Below, one piece after another: positions 44,337 to 52,368 of a stretch of DNA of 60,509 nt. Both the position numbers and the translations under genes were made by a program. Numbering within the stretch: position 1 is the stretch's first letter; every line of letters begins with the position of its first letter. The notes under the pieces are model-generated. The model had not been told where the DNA came from, searched no databases, and saw nothing but the letters and a program-made list of their open reading frames with translations. Location: contig QCTE01000006.1 in assembly GCA_003211275.1 (NCBI GenBank), positions 1 through 60,509 on the forward strand. Direction: 5' to 3'. The stretch comes from Synechococcus sp. AG-673-A03 (GTDB lineage Bacteria > Cyanobacteriota > Cyanobacteriia > PCC-6307 > Cyanobiaceae).

Positions 44337-44871
44337 TGTCCTGGCCTATTGGATAGTTCGAGGACCCGATCAACAAGGTTTGATCGATGATTGCCTTGGT
44401 TAAATTAGTTCTGGATGGTGTGGATCCCCCCTTGAAGGGTCCTTCAACTGCTGAGCTAATCCAGCCCCCGTAGAATCCTCCTGGTTGGGCAGTCACTTCC
44501 TCGCCGTTGAGCCAACAGCCATCCATCAATCCTGGATACAGGGCGAACCAACCTGCAATGGCTTGGAAGGTCTCTGTGGGAGAGGAGTATCGCCAGACCG
44601 CACGGTGAATACGTTGTCCTCCCACCAAGACATCGAAATAATCAGCAACACCCTTCCATTCACAAAAGCTACGTCCAGCAGCGGGAATCAACAGCTTTTG
44701 GTTGGTGCTGGCAGGTGGTAAGTAATACGTCGGTGGATGGAAGGTCTCCAGAACTCGCATGCATCCAACGCCGTCGAAGAGAACATCTCCGCCGACCCGT
44801 ACCAAAACATGATCAGGGCTGACCTCAAGCCGTGGTGGCCTGGGATAGTCAGCAACTTTTTCCGCTGTCAT
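44308..44871 (-). CDS. DUF427 protein with suspicious C-terminal extension
   Basis: 187 residues. RVLETFHPPTYYLPP, RSFCEWKG, GWFALYPGLMD and GGFYGGWISSAVEGPFKG are the DUF427 signature. The family usually ends about 5-8 residues after GPFKG; here about 37 more follow with no family resemblance. A G6 run lies right there (44425 area). Deleting or adding one G gives a stop within ten codons, so the long tail is probably a frameshift artefact or mutation. Confidence 0.75.
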   Translation of the reverse strand: MTAEKVADYPRPPRLEVSPDHVLVRVGGDVLFDGVGCMRVLETFHPPTYYLPPASTNQKLLIPAAGRSFCEWKGVADYFDVLVGGQRIHRAVWRYSSPTETFQAIAGWFALYPGLMDGCWLNGEEVTAQPGGFYGGWISSAVEGPFKGGSTPSRTNLTKAIIDQTLLIGSSNYPIGQDIMNQSSIAS

Positions 44872-44924
44872 TGAATGGTTCTGTTCTGAGGAGATGATGG
44901 CGTTGTTTCGGTGTGATCGGAGCT

Positions 44925-45626
44925 ATGGCATCTGTTGATCCACATCAGCCGGTGGTGATTCTTGGTGGTTTTCTGATCACCGAAGAGGCTTATCAACCGA
45001 TGGCTGATTGGCTGATGACGCAGGGTGTTCAGGATGCTCATGTCGTTCCAGTCAGTCGCTATGACTGGCTGTTGACGAGTTGGGGGTTTGGCTGGCGGCG
45101 AGTTCTGGATCGAGTTGATGCGCTGGTGAAGGAGCTTCAGGCGAAGTCACCTACTGGGCAAGTGACCTTGCTTGGCCATAGCTCTGGAGGGGTCATGTTG
45201 CGGCTCTATCTCAGCGATCAACCGTTCCAAGGTCGTCGCTATGGCGGTGCAGCCCGATGCGACCGTCTGATCAGTCTGGGTAGTCCGCATCAAGCGATTC
45301 GCGCCACTCCTCTCAGGGCCATGGTTGATCGATCCTGTCCAGGATGCCATGAGCCTGGCGTTGATTATGTGGCGATCGCCGGTGAGCTCAACCTGGACAG
45401 CACGACTGCTTCTGTCTTCAGCCGTCGCAGTGCCAAAGGCAGCTATCGCGGTATTTCCGGCTCTGTTGATGTCAGGGGTGATGGCCTGGTGCCAGTGGAC
45501 TCCGCCTTGCTTTGTGGTGCTCGTCATCTGGTGCAGTCCGACACTGCCCATGGGGGACTGTTTGGCACCACGACGTATTTCTCTCTTGCAAGGCTCGAGG
45601 CTTGGTGGCGGTTTGCTGCGGAGTGA
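44925..45626 (+). CDS. Alpha/beta-fold lipase/esterase
   Basis: 233 residues from the ATG of MASVDPHQPVVILGGFL; a GTG 12 bases upstream is the alternative. The nucleophile elbow is GHSSGGVMLRLYL; the block GDGLVPVDSALL supplies the acid and SDTAHGGLFGT the histidine. Similar in layout to triacylglycerol lipases or PGAP1-like proteins. No signal peptide, so probably intracellular. Confidence 0.85.
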   Translation: MASVDPHQPVVILGGFLITEEAYQPMADWLMTQGVQDAHVVPVSRYDWLLTSWGFGWRRVLDRVDALVKELQAKSPTGQVTLLGHSSGGVMLRLYLSDQPFQGRRYGGAARCDRLISLGSPHQAIRATPLRAMVDRSCPGCHEPGVDYVAIAGELNLDSTTASVFSRRSAKGSYRGISGSVDVRGDGLVPVDSALLCGARHLVQSDTAHGGLFGTTTYFSLARLEAWWRFAAE

Positions 45627-45628
45627 AA

Positions 45629-45712
45629 TCAGTACAGCTTTACGGGATGTGCTTTGGGCTGTCGACCATCAATTCTCCAGTAACCAAACCAGTCCGGTTT
45701 GCCCTTTTTCCT
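45629..45712 (-). pseudogene. Remnant of a DUF1543 protein C-terminus
   Basis: On the minus strand these 28 codons read KPDWFGYWRIDGRQPKA and then HPVKLY before a stop, against KPDWFGYWRIDGRHPKQRPD in the intact DUF1543 gene at 47092-47688. The DNA is alignable with the tail of that gene (GACTGGTTTGG...). Upstream frame is blocked by a stop, so only the end survived. It lies in the non-coding gap after the lipase gene. Confidence 0.6.
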
Positions 45713-45835
45713 TCAAAACCCAAACGGGCCTAAATACTGAAGCCTGGAGCTGTTTCTAAGGCTAGAAAGCGTTCTAAATCTCTTTAGGTGTACTGGCCTC
45801 AATGCACCTGTTAAAGACCCTTCTACGCGCTTATA

Positions 45836-45878
45836 GGACCATCGGAGCAGCAATCTTCGATTTCTTCTCTGATGGTCC
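45836..45878. repeat. Long inverted repeat with 12-bp stem
   Basis: GGACCATCGGAG (45836-45847) pairs with CTCTGATGGTCC (45867-45878) with one G-T wobble; loop 19 bases. No T run follows on either strand, so it is not a plain terminator. It lies between the DUF1543 remnant and the small secreted operon. Confidence 0.6.
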
Positions 45879-45891
45879 CAACCTTTAACTA

Positions 45892-46170
45892 TTAAGGACA
45901 ATCTATGACTTGTTCGTATACAATAGATAAGTGGTTTGGTTCAGCATTAAATTCTGGACTTTCTAATCCACTTTTTAATACATTCTCTAAGAAAGCCTGC
46001 TTTTTTTCACTTGTAATTCCTCCGTCTTTCTGAATTAAGCAAGACAATTCAGCGGAGCCAGCTATCAATCCAGCAAAATAGATGCTCTTTTCTCTTGCTG
46101 ACCATTCTTCCTGCGCGTTGACTGGAGCAATAGACATGGCTAAAGCAGATAGCAAAAAGATGATCTTCAT
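45892..46170 (-). CDS. Small secreted protein, island family
   Basis: 92 residues from the ATG of MKIIFLLSALAMSIAPVNA (signal peptide). The mature chain has IYFAGLIAGSAELSCLIQKDGGITSEKKQAFLENVLKSG, with Y-x2-G-x3-G-x5-C and a second Cys near the end. Its ATG overlaps the stop of the upstream (frameshifted) gene by ATGA, so the trio forms one operon. AT-rich. Confidence 0.6.
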   Translation of the reverse strand: MKIIFLLSALAMSIAPVNAQEEWSAREKSIYFAGLIAGSAELSCLIQKDGGITSEKKQAFLENVLKSGLESPEFNAEPNHLSIVYEQVIDCP

Positions 46171-46531
46171 TGGTTGAATGTCTGTTGTCCTATTATAACT
46201 CGTTGAAAATAGGCTTCTAGCGGTGACTGAAATACTCTCTTGCAACTCGGATCTGCCTTTAAGTCTTTATGCGCTAAATCAACAGCAGAGTAATTGTAAA
46301 TTGCAGGATTGGCGTTTTTGATTCTCGGATCTTGTTTAGAAAGTTGAACCCTTTGTTCTACTTTCTTTTCGCAATTTCTTTATCAAGCTCACCCTTGTTT
46401 GCCATGATGCACAGTGTCATTCCTGCCCCGATAACATTACCATAGTAATAAGATTCTGAGGCATTCAGATTTTCGGCTTTGCTTGTTCCTGCTGATAGCA
46501 ATAAGACACTCAGTATTAAAAAGGTTTTCAT
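46167..46531 (-). pseudogene. Frameshifted small secreted protein gene
   Basis: From ATG 46531, MKTFLILSVLLLSAGTSKA is a signal peptide, and SESYYYGNVIGAGMTLC repeats the island motif. The first frame stops at 46358-46360 after AKRK. A shift of -1 at AAAGTAG gives VEQRVQLSKQDPRIKNANPA...DPSCKRVFQSPLEAYFQ to a TGA at 46167. That end overlaps the next ATG by ATGA, as an intact operon member would. Either an old indel or (less likely) programmed frameshifting at A-AAG. Confidence 0.6.
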
Positions 46532-46536
46532 AGAAC

Positions 46537-46848
46537 CTATTGTTGAATGCATCCCTCAGTAATTGCCTCATTTCTGATAGACAGCATTGTTGCATCGTAT
46601 GGCTTACCAACAGAAATAACGGCCTTCCTCCAGTTCGCATAGCCACGTGGGTCCTGTGATTCATCAACCCACCCAGGAACGGATTCCATGGCTGCATCTC
46701 TTGTAGATTTCAGCTCGGCATACCTTTTGCCCATGGCATCACACTTGGCCAAATCGACCGCTTCGGAGGGCGTGGCTCCAATCAGAATGGATAATGCTGA
46801 AGCAGCACATCCGATTAATAGGTAAAACCGCTGAGATGAGTCTCTCAT
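46537..46848 (-). CDS. Small secreted protein
   Basis: 103 residues. Signal peptide (FYLLIGCAASALSILIGATPSEA) then VDLAKCDAMGKRYAELKSTRDAAMESVPGW...AITEGCIQQ, with two mature cysteines. It starts the trio; its stop is 5 bases before the next ATG. No family recognised. Confidence 0.6.
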   Translation of the reverse strand: MRDSSQRFYLLIGCAASALSILIGATPSEAVDLAKCDAMGKRYAELKSTRDAAMESVPGWVDESQDPRGYANWRKAVISVGKPYDATMLSIRNEAITEGCIQQ

Positions 46849-47091
46849 TAATTGTGGGTCTTTCTCTATTTATAGCAAGCTCAATTAAAAATGACAAAAA
46901 TGTCTGAAGTCATATCTAATAGCGCAGCCGCAGGCAGCGACCCCCATACCGTCTGTTGTCGCTGGGGCTGAGCAGAAAGGAATGGTCAGGACATCTATTA
47001 ATGCTTTGTTCTTCCTGTCGGGGCAGCTGGGGCTGGCGGATACAGATTACTTATCGATCTGGTCTAACACCGTCCCTTAACAAGGCACTAG

Positions 47092-47688
47092 TCAGTCAGG
47101 GCGTTGCTTTGGGTGTCTTCCATCAATCCGCCAATATCCAAACCAGTCCGGCTTCAGTTCTGCCTCAGGTCTGCCTGGTTCCGCCTTCAGACGGATTTGC
47201 CAGCCTTCGATTTTGAAAATGGGTAGGCAGTCATCAACCGTGTCCAAGCGATCGAGGCTGTGCAGGTCATCTTTATGGACCTGTAAAGCACTGCCAAGCC
47301 AACGCCGACGAGCTCGTGCTTTGGCCGCTTGCTTGCTGGGAGCCACAACAAGCCCGAACCGGTGCAACTCCTGTAGTGAATCGCGTTCGTAACCACCGAG
47401 ATTGATGAACCACAGTTGATCGGTGATTGCTGTTGAAGCCGTCCGCTGCTGCTCCGTGCAGTCCTCTCGCTGTTTGATCAGCTCAATGGCGTAGCCATCC
47501 ACATATTGAATGACTTTGTAACTGTCGATGTGAAGGCCACTCTGCAGCCCAAACCATTGTTGCCTCAGGGTCGGGATCGTGTCTTCAATGCTTGTTCCCA
47601 CCACCCAGCGCACGTCATGCAATTCGATGTGGCTGGTCGCGGTACGTCCGCCCAAAACAACGAGAAACAAGTTTGGGGTGGTGCTCAT
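47092..47688 (-). CDS. DUF1543 protein
   Basis: 198 residues. NLFLVVLGGRTATSHIELHDVRWVVG is the DUF1543 first block, followed by HIDSYKVIQYVDGYAIEL and WFINLGGYERDSLQELHRFGLVVAPSK. A second DUF1543-like half may follow. The end KPDWFGYWRIDGRHPK matches the remnant at 45629-45712. Function unknown. Confidence 0.8.
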   Translation of the reverse strand: MSTTPNLFLVVLGGRTATSHIELHDVRWVVGTSIEDTIPTLRQQWFGLQSGLHIDSYKVIQYVDGYAIELIKQREDCTEQQRTASTAITDQLWFINLGGYERDSLQELHRFGLVVAPSKQAAKARARRRWLGSALQVHKDDLHSLDRLDTVDDCLPIFKIEGWQIRLKAEPGRPEAELKPDWFGYWRIDGRHPKQRPD

Positions 47689-47744
47689 CGCTTGATGCTG
47701 ATGCTTTCAGTCATGCTTTTGAAATCAGCAACCGGCCGATTGTC

Positions 47745-48878
47745 ATGATGGCGTCCCCACCTCTGATGTCACTGATTCTTGTCCTAGGACTGACCGGCTT
47801 CGGGTTTTGGCTTGCCCAGGTGAACAGCTTGGGTCGCAAGCTCGGGTCGACCATGGTGATCCTGATGCTCGGTCTTTTGGTCGCCAATGTGACCACCTGG
47901 ACTCCGGAACCATCCGCTGTGTCGTGGGTGAATGGACCGTTGACCTCTTACGCCATTGCAGAACTGTTGCTTGCGGTTGAGCTACGCAGCGTGTTGCCTG
48001 ATGCACGTCGCTTGTTGTTGCCTTTCATCACCGCTGTAGCTGGCACTCTGGCTGCTGTTTTGTTGGTTGGGTTGTTGTTATCGGGATGGCTTGGGCAGTC
48101 TTGGATTTCACTAGCAGGTTTGTTGAGTGCCACGTTCACCGGCGGCAGTCTGAATTTCGTTTCCGTTGCCAGAAGTCTTGAAATACCTCCTTCTCTACTG
48201 TTGATTGCCACGGCGGCGGATCATGTTGCATTCACGGCATGGTTTCTCGTCAGCTTGCTGATCGGCCGAGGGCGTCGGCAGCACAGACCTATAGAGGCTT
48301 TAGAGGCAAACAGTTCAGCTTCAACTTCAATCAATGCTTTTGCGTTGCCTTCATTTCAAGCGGTGATGATCGGTCTTCTCTGGGGGGGAGGTGTTTTATT
48401 GATCTCCGAAGGACTAGGCGATTTCTTGATTTTGTTGGGGGTTGATGTCCCATCAATTCTTGTGCTCACAACAGTGGCGTTAATTGCAGCTCAGTTACCT
48501 CGATCGGATTCCCGCAGTGCTTGCTATGGGCTTGGTCTGGTCTTGATCCAACCCTTTTTCGCTGTGATCGGACTCAGTTCGAGTCTTGGTGTTCTCTTTG
48601 GTGAAGGCCTGCCAGTGTTGCTCTACGCCGGACTGGTGGTTCTCGTTCAGGCCATTGTTGTGCTTCAAGCCCGTCGCTGGTTCCGCTGGCCTTTGGCTGA
48701 ATGTCTGGTTGCCTCTCAGGCTGCAGTGGGCGGACCAAGTACTGCTCTGGCTCTGGCAGGAAGCCTTGAACGCCCCAATCTCGTTTTGCCGTCAGTGGCA
48801 ATCGGGCTGTTGGGATACTTGCTTGGCACTTACGTCGGCCTGGCGCTGTCAGCCTTGCTCAATGGGCTGTTTGCCTGA
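47745..48878 (+). CDS. DUF819 family membrane protein
   Basis: 377 residues from ATGATG. About ten helices in two halves; the block LLSATFTGGSLNFVSVARSLEIP and the later SQAAVGGPSTALALAGSLERPNL are the two repeats typical of DUF819 (YjcL). Members look like secondary transporters; substrate unknown. It is 56 bases from the divergent DUF1543 gene. Confidence 0.82.
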   Translation: MMASPPLMSLILVLGLTGFGFWLAQVNSLGRKLGSTMVILMLGLLVANVTTWTPEPSAVSWVNGPLTSYAIAELLLAVELRSVLPDARRLLLPFITAVAGTLAAVLLVGLLLSGWLGQSWISLAGLLSATFTGGSLNFVSVARSLEIPPSLLLIATAADHVAFTAWFLVSLLIGRGRRQHRPIEALEANSSASTSINAFALPSFQAVMIGLLWGGGVLLISEGLGDFLILLGVDVPSILVLTTVALIAAQLPRSDSRSACYGLGLVLIQPFFAVIGLSSSLGVLFGEGLPVLLYAGLVVLVQAIVVLQARRWFRWPLAECLVASQAAVGGPSTALALAGSLERPNLVLPSVAIGLLGYLLGTYVGLALSALLNGLFA

Positions 48879-48933
48879 GACTGAATCGATTTTCACCTCT
48901 TGGCCTTAGAGTCCATCGACTCATCGAGCATTG

Positions 48934-49167
48934 ATGGCCTGGGAATACACACAGCTTCGCTTTGTTCCCCGTGGCAAGAGCTGGACTGGAGAAATTGAGG
49001 AGCTCTGGCTGGACGACAAGCCCTTGATCTCCAGAAACCATCCCCAGCAGGTGAGCCTGGTGGAGCTGATGAATGAACTCGGTGCACAAGGCTGGGAACT
49101 GGTGACCTATGCACAACCCTTCACCGGCTATCACGGTGGCTGCTACACCTTCAAGCGCCAGCGCTGA
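48934..49167 (+). CDS. Small DUF4177-like protein
   Basis: 77 residues: MAWEYTQLRFVPRGKSWTG, then LVELMNELGAQGWELVTYAQPFTGYHGGCYTFKRQ. The LNELGAQGWELV pattern fits DUF4177 proteins. Function unknown. Confidence 0.65.
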   Translation: MAWEYTQLRFVPRGKSWTGEIEELWLDDKPLISRNHPQQVSLVELMNELGAQGWELVTYAQPFTGYHGGCYTFKRQR

Positions 49168-49214
49168 AGCTCGTTCAGCTGCTCGCAAGTCGCTGCACGA
49201 CGTTCAATGTGGAA

Positions 49215-49520
49215 CTAATTGACGTCAAAGTTCTCCATGGCCAATTGATGCAAGACCGATAGCTCCGCCAAAGCATCCAATTTTTGCTGTGCTTGACTCA
49301 GCATTGCTCTTCCATGCGGAGCACAGGCTTCGATCAATGCAACTCCCTCTGAGGCCTCTGCTTTGATGCGCTCAATACAAAGCTTGATCTGCAAGTTCAA
49401 AGGTTTATTTTGATCACTTTGCTGATAGGCCGGGCCAGCAAGAACGGATACGAGTTTCAAAATGGCTCGGCGAGTTTCTGCTGAGCTGACTGTCATGGCG
49501 CACAAGGGCTTTTTTGCCAT
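49215..49520 (-). CDS. Small helical hypothetical protein
   Basis: 101 residues, mostly helix: ETRRAILKLVSVLAGPAYQQSDQ, IKLCIERIKAEASEGVALIEACAPHGRAML, LDALAELSVLHQLAME. No family recognised. Confidence 0.5.
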   Translation of the reverse strand: MAKKPLCAMTVSSAETRRAILKLVSVLAGPAYQQSDQNKPLNLQIKLCIERIKAEASEGVALIEACAPHGRAMLSQAQQKLDALAELSVLHQLAMENFDVN

Positions 49521-49717
49521 TCTGACGCAATCCCAGTGCTGATTGCATCTGAATCAGATTGCGCCACATGTCCGCTTTCTAATCTAATCAGCCATGACAT
49601 GTCTTCGCAGCACTCTATAAGAAGAGTTTTTGCGGAAGCCAATGATACCTTCTTTCACTTTGATGAGTAACCGAACTCCTGCTTGAGCGATGAGCTTAAA
49701 ATAGACCTGTTAGGACA

Positions 49718-50047
49718 ATGCCAGCAATGCAGATCAGAGACTTGAATAAACAGATTGCTTTGTTTGTCACAGAGAAGGTGGGCACAATGACCTGCGCTTA
49801 CTTCTTTGCGTTGCTAGCGCTTATCTCATTGCCGGAAGCCCTGTTATCAGAAGATCCTTTGGAAATTGTTTCCTGGATTGCTGAGACATTCCTACAGTTA
49901 GTCTTGCTTTCGATCATTATCGTTGGTCAGAATATTCAAGGCGATATTGCTGAGCAGCAAGCCCAGACTGATCGAGAGACTCTGGCGGCCATCAAAAAGC
50001 TGGCAGAGGAAATCCATGTTGTCGCTACGCAAACTCAGTCACCCTGA
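49718..50047 (+). CDS. Two-helix membrane protein
   Basis: 109 residues (or 106 from the next Met). Two helices, TCAYFFALLALISLPEALL and AETFLQLVLLSIIIVGQNI, then a helical tail QQAQTDRETLAAIKKLAEEIHVV. Layout resembles small DUF1003-like membrane proteins. Function unknown. Confidence 0.6.
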   Translation: MPAMQIRDLNKQIALFVTEKVGTMTCAYFFALLALISLPEALLSEDPLEIVSWIAETFLQLVLLSIIIVGQNIQGDIAEQQAQTDRETLAAIKKLAEEIHVVATQTQSP

Positions 50048-50171
50048 TTGGATCTTGATTGTTCGATATGATTCATCTCTGTGGCGCAATTGGTTTTGAA
50101 CAAGGGATAGAGATATTGTTTTCATCTAGTGATCGTATGTCTAGGCTATATGAAAGATAGTTTATTGATCG

Positions 50172-50660
50172 ATGTCTTCTAAATCTTCAGTCATTCACTC
50201 CAATCGACCTGATCATGATGCTCCTCAATCCAAGAAATTTGCTTTTGGAATTGCACCAATGGGAGTCGTCGCTATTGGGATCGTCCCCATGGGCGTTGTT
50301 TGTATCGGCGTTGTGCCAATGGGACTTGTTGGCATAGGGCTTGTATCGATGGGTGCGGTCACGGCGTCTGTTGTTGGAATGGGGCTTCTTTCGGTCGGCT
50401 TCAATACGATGGCAGTCTGGACGGCGGGTCCACTGAGTATGGGGTTTGTCAATTTAAGTGGATCGAAGCAACAAATTCCACATGTGCATCATTCACATCC
50501 CCATCCCTTGATCAGGAATTCTCAGCTTGAGAGTCAGCTGATGTATTCAGACAAAAACATGGCACGAATCGCTGCTCAAAGAATGGGTTGTCATCGTGTG
50601 TATCAAATTGATGGATACTGGAAGCCATGTGATCAAACTGAACGTCCAGAAGTCAAATAG
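50172..50660 (+). CDS. Protein with decapeptide GIVPMGVV repeats
   Basis: 162 residues. Residues ~25-95 consist of ten-residue repeats with P-M-G-V-V: GIAPMGVVAI, GIVPMGVVCI, GVVPMGLVGI, GLVSMGAVTA and more divergent copies. The pattern of small and beta-branched residues suggests a beta-solenoid or membrane-associated beta structure. A His-rich stretch follows (HVHHSHPHPLI) and a C-terminal part with two cysteines (MGCHRVYQIDGYWKPC). Function unknown. Confidence 0.65.
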   Translation: MSSKSSVIHSNRPDHDAPQSKKFAFGIAPMGVVAIGIVPMGVVCIGVVPMGLVGIGLVSMGAVTASVVGMGLLSVGFNTMAVWTAGPLSMGFVNLSGSKQQIPHVHHSHPHPLIRNSQLESQLMYSDKNMARIAAQRMGCHRVYQIDGYWKPCDQTERPEVK

Positions 50661-50837
50661 GATTTGGCCTGGCAAACCTTTCCATAAAGCTAAAGTTCCA
50701 TCAATGTTCTCTATGTGAATGCTTAAATATTTCTTGCAGAATTTTTGATGCATTAGTTTTTTCCTCATTCATCTGCGGTCTGAAAGATGCTAGCGGTTTA
50801 ATATCTATCCTTCTCGAAGGATGATGACTTTGATTGA

Positions 50838-51020
50838 TCAATAATTGAATTGTGCAATAACATTGTCTGATGTATCGAGAACGCGCACAGATCGATTGAT
50901 CTGTGAGCTAAGAGATCTTGCCCAGTTGAGTGCCTCCTCCATCTCAAGAGCTGATCCATGCAGATGCCATTCCTGAAATGGATTTAATTCTTCGATTCGG
51001 TAGGGTTGCAGATGTGTCAT
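50838..51020 (-). CDS. Small hypothetical protein
   Basis: 60 residues: MTHLQPYRIEELNPFQEWHLHGSALEMEEALNWARSLSSQINRSVRVLDTSDNVIAQFNY. Helix-strand pattern; ends neatly in a strand. No family recognised. Confidence 0.45.
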   Translation of the reverse strand: MTHLQPYRIEELNPFQEWHLHGSALEMEEALNWARSLSSQINRSVRVLDTSDNVIAQFNY

Positions 51021-51112
51021 TCTGAAAACCCAGGCTTTGTCAATAAGTCAACGAACTCTAAATCTTAGCTCTTTAGATCGTTGGAAAATGGTTTTATCGT
51101 TTTAATCAATTG

Positions 51113-51304
51113 TTAGTTGAAGAAACCACTGGCTGATAACAGATGAACTTCCAGTGACCAGCCAAACAGGAATGATAAAACGACTGAAAAAGCTAGGTAA
51201 AAATATTGGTTGCTCAGAGGGAAATAGGGTACTTTGCGTCTGCTCACATTGCTTCTATTGCTGTCGTCAAGATAAGAGCTATCGACCTGGTTTGAGGGGA
51301 TCAA
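51113..51304 (-). CDS. Possible small membrane protein (opposes zinc-finger frame)
   Basis: 63 residues with one C-terminal hydrophobic helix (YFYLAFSVVLSFLFGWSLEVHLLSA). A frame on the other strand covers nearly the same bases and also looks plausible; only one is likely real. Confidence 0.3.
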   Translation of the reverse strand: MIPSNQVDSSYLDDSNRSNVSRRKVPYFPLSNQYFYLAFSVVLSFLFGWSLEVHLLSASGFFN

Positions 51305-51342
51305 TTTGTCAAAACTGTTGTGGTCTCGAAAATCATATGTAA
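51154..51342 (+). CDS. Possible small zinc-finger protein (opposes membrane frame)
   Basis: 62 residues (56 from MIKRL). Basic N-terminus and CVCSHCFYCCRQ...CQNCC, two cysteine pairs that could bind zinc. Lies antisense to the membrane-type frame at 51113-51304. Confidence 0.3.
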   Translation: MTSQTGMIKRLKKLGKNIGCSEGNRVLCVCSHCFYCCRQDKSYRPGLRGSICQNCCGLENHM

Positions 51343-51520
51343 CTCACCACTCAAATGCTACGAACATTTCAGGCTATCTCGGTTGTCAGAACGTTTGTCT
51401 TTGATCGTTTATTTGAGAGTAAGCCTGCTGTTATTCATGAAGATCATTTTTAGTCTCTTTTTGATCATTGAAATACATTAGTCCCTATCAATCCTTAGTT
51501 GTCATTTGATCACTGGATGC

Positions 51521-51787
51521 TCATAATGGATGATCAAATGGATGTGGGTGATCAGGAAGGCTAACTTTGTAAAGAGTATCTTCGACTGGTTTCCACTGAA
51601 CGAGATGAAGAGGATTGATCTTATGCTTGTCGAGACAATCCCAGACGTCGTTTCCAGACAACGTCGCTTCTGACCAGTGATCTCCTTGGCTGATCATTTG
51701 TTCTCTCACATAGTCTTTCCAGTCATCCCACTTGATCTCAGGATAGCTGGCGATGAATTCATCAAGAATCACAATGTGAAAATCCAT
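51521..51787 (-). CDS. Small hypothetical protein
   Basis: 88 residues: DFHIVILDEFIASYPEIKWDDWKDYVREQMISQG, then NDVWDCLDKHKINPLHLVQW and a His/Pro-rich tail DHPHPFDHP. No family recognised. Confidence 0.5.
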   Translation of the reverse strand: MDFHIVILDEFIASYPEIKWDDWKDYVREQMISQGDHWSEATLSGNDVWDCLDKHKINPLHLVQWKPVEDTLYKVSLPDHPHPFDHPL

Positions 51788-51977
51788 GGCTGTCCCCTTG
51801 AATTTTTCAGTGCTTCGCTTTCAGTATCTTACTTGTTGATCGATCTGGTCTGAGATGACGGTGATCTCAACGACATTCCCGTTGAGATCAAATTCTACAG
51901 CAGTGTTTCGATGATCGAATGATCACCGCTTTATGAGTGGATGGGATGTGCTGACGCAGTGCGCTCCTCTGGATAGT

Positions 51978-52250
51978 TCATTGCTCTGTATACGCTGTGA
52001 TGACAGTGCTTTCGATGATATGTCCAGCGCCTCGGATCATCTCTTTGTTCTCTTCAAAGATCTTTTGTGCCACCCCAATGGGTGCTTGTTGAATCGCACA
52101 CACCTTCGATGAGTCGTCTTTAGAAACCCCTCTAAACAGTGATTTGATTCCTACTGATGCGTGCATTTGGGTGACATCAGCACTGTCATAGATGTTGGCC
52201 CACTCTGAGAATGGAACGCTCAGGTTGAATGTCCAGACGGTGGTTTCCAT
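51978..52250 (-). CDS. DUF3764 protein
   Basis: 90 residues. METTVWTFNLSVPFSEWANIYDSADVTQ, then SLFRGVSKDDSSKVCAIQQAPIGVAQKIFEEN, matches the picocyanobacterial DUF3764 pattern (T-FNLS-PF-EWA). Function unknown. Confidence 0.65.
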   Translation of the reverse strand: METTVWTFNLSVPFSEWANIYDSADVTQMHASVGIKSLFRGVSKDDSSKVCAIQQAPIGVAQKIFEENKEMIRGAGHIIESTVITAYTEQ

Positions 52251-52368
52251 GATTTTGAATCCAAATATAATTGTTTATTCTTACATCCTTTCGGTCATTT
52301 GTGCGGCTATCCATGTGACAGTCTCTTTACTTCGATTGATACGATTACACCATTACTTCAAGCAATGC

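Noticed and set aside
46340-46375. Programmed -1 frameshift at A-AAG in the 46.3 kb gene
   Set aside because: Kept as an alternative only: the slippery stretch is weak (no XXXYYYZ heptamer, no visible downstream stem), and a plain indel is simpler.
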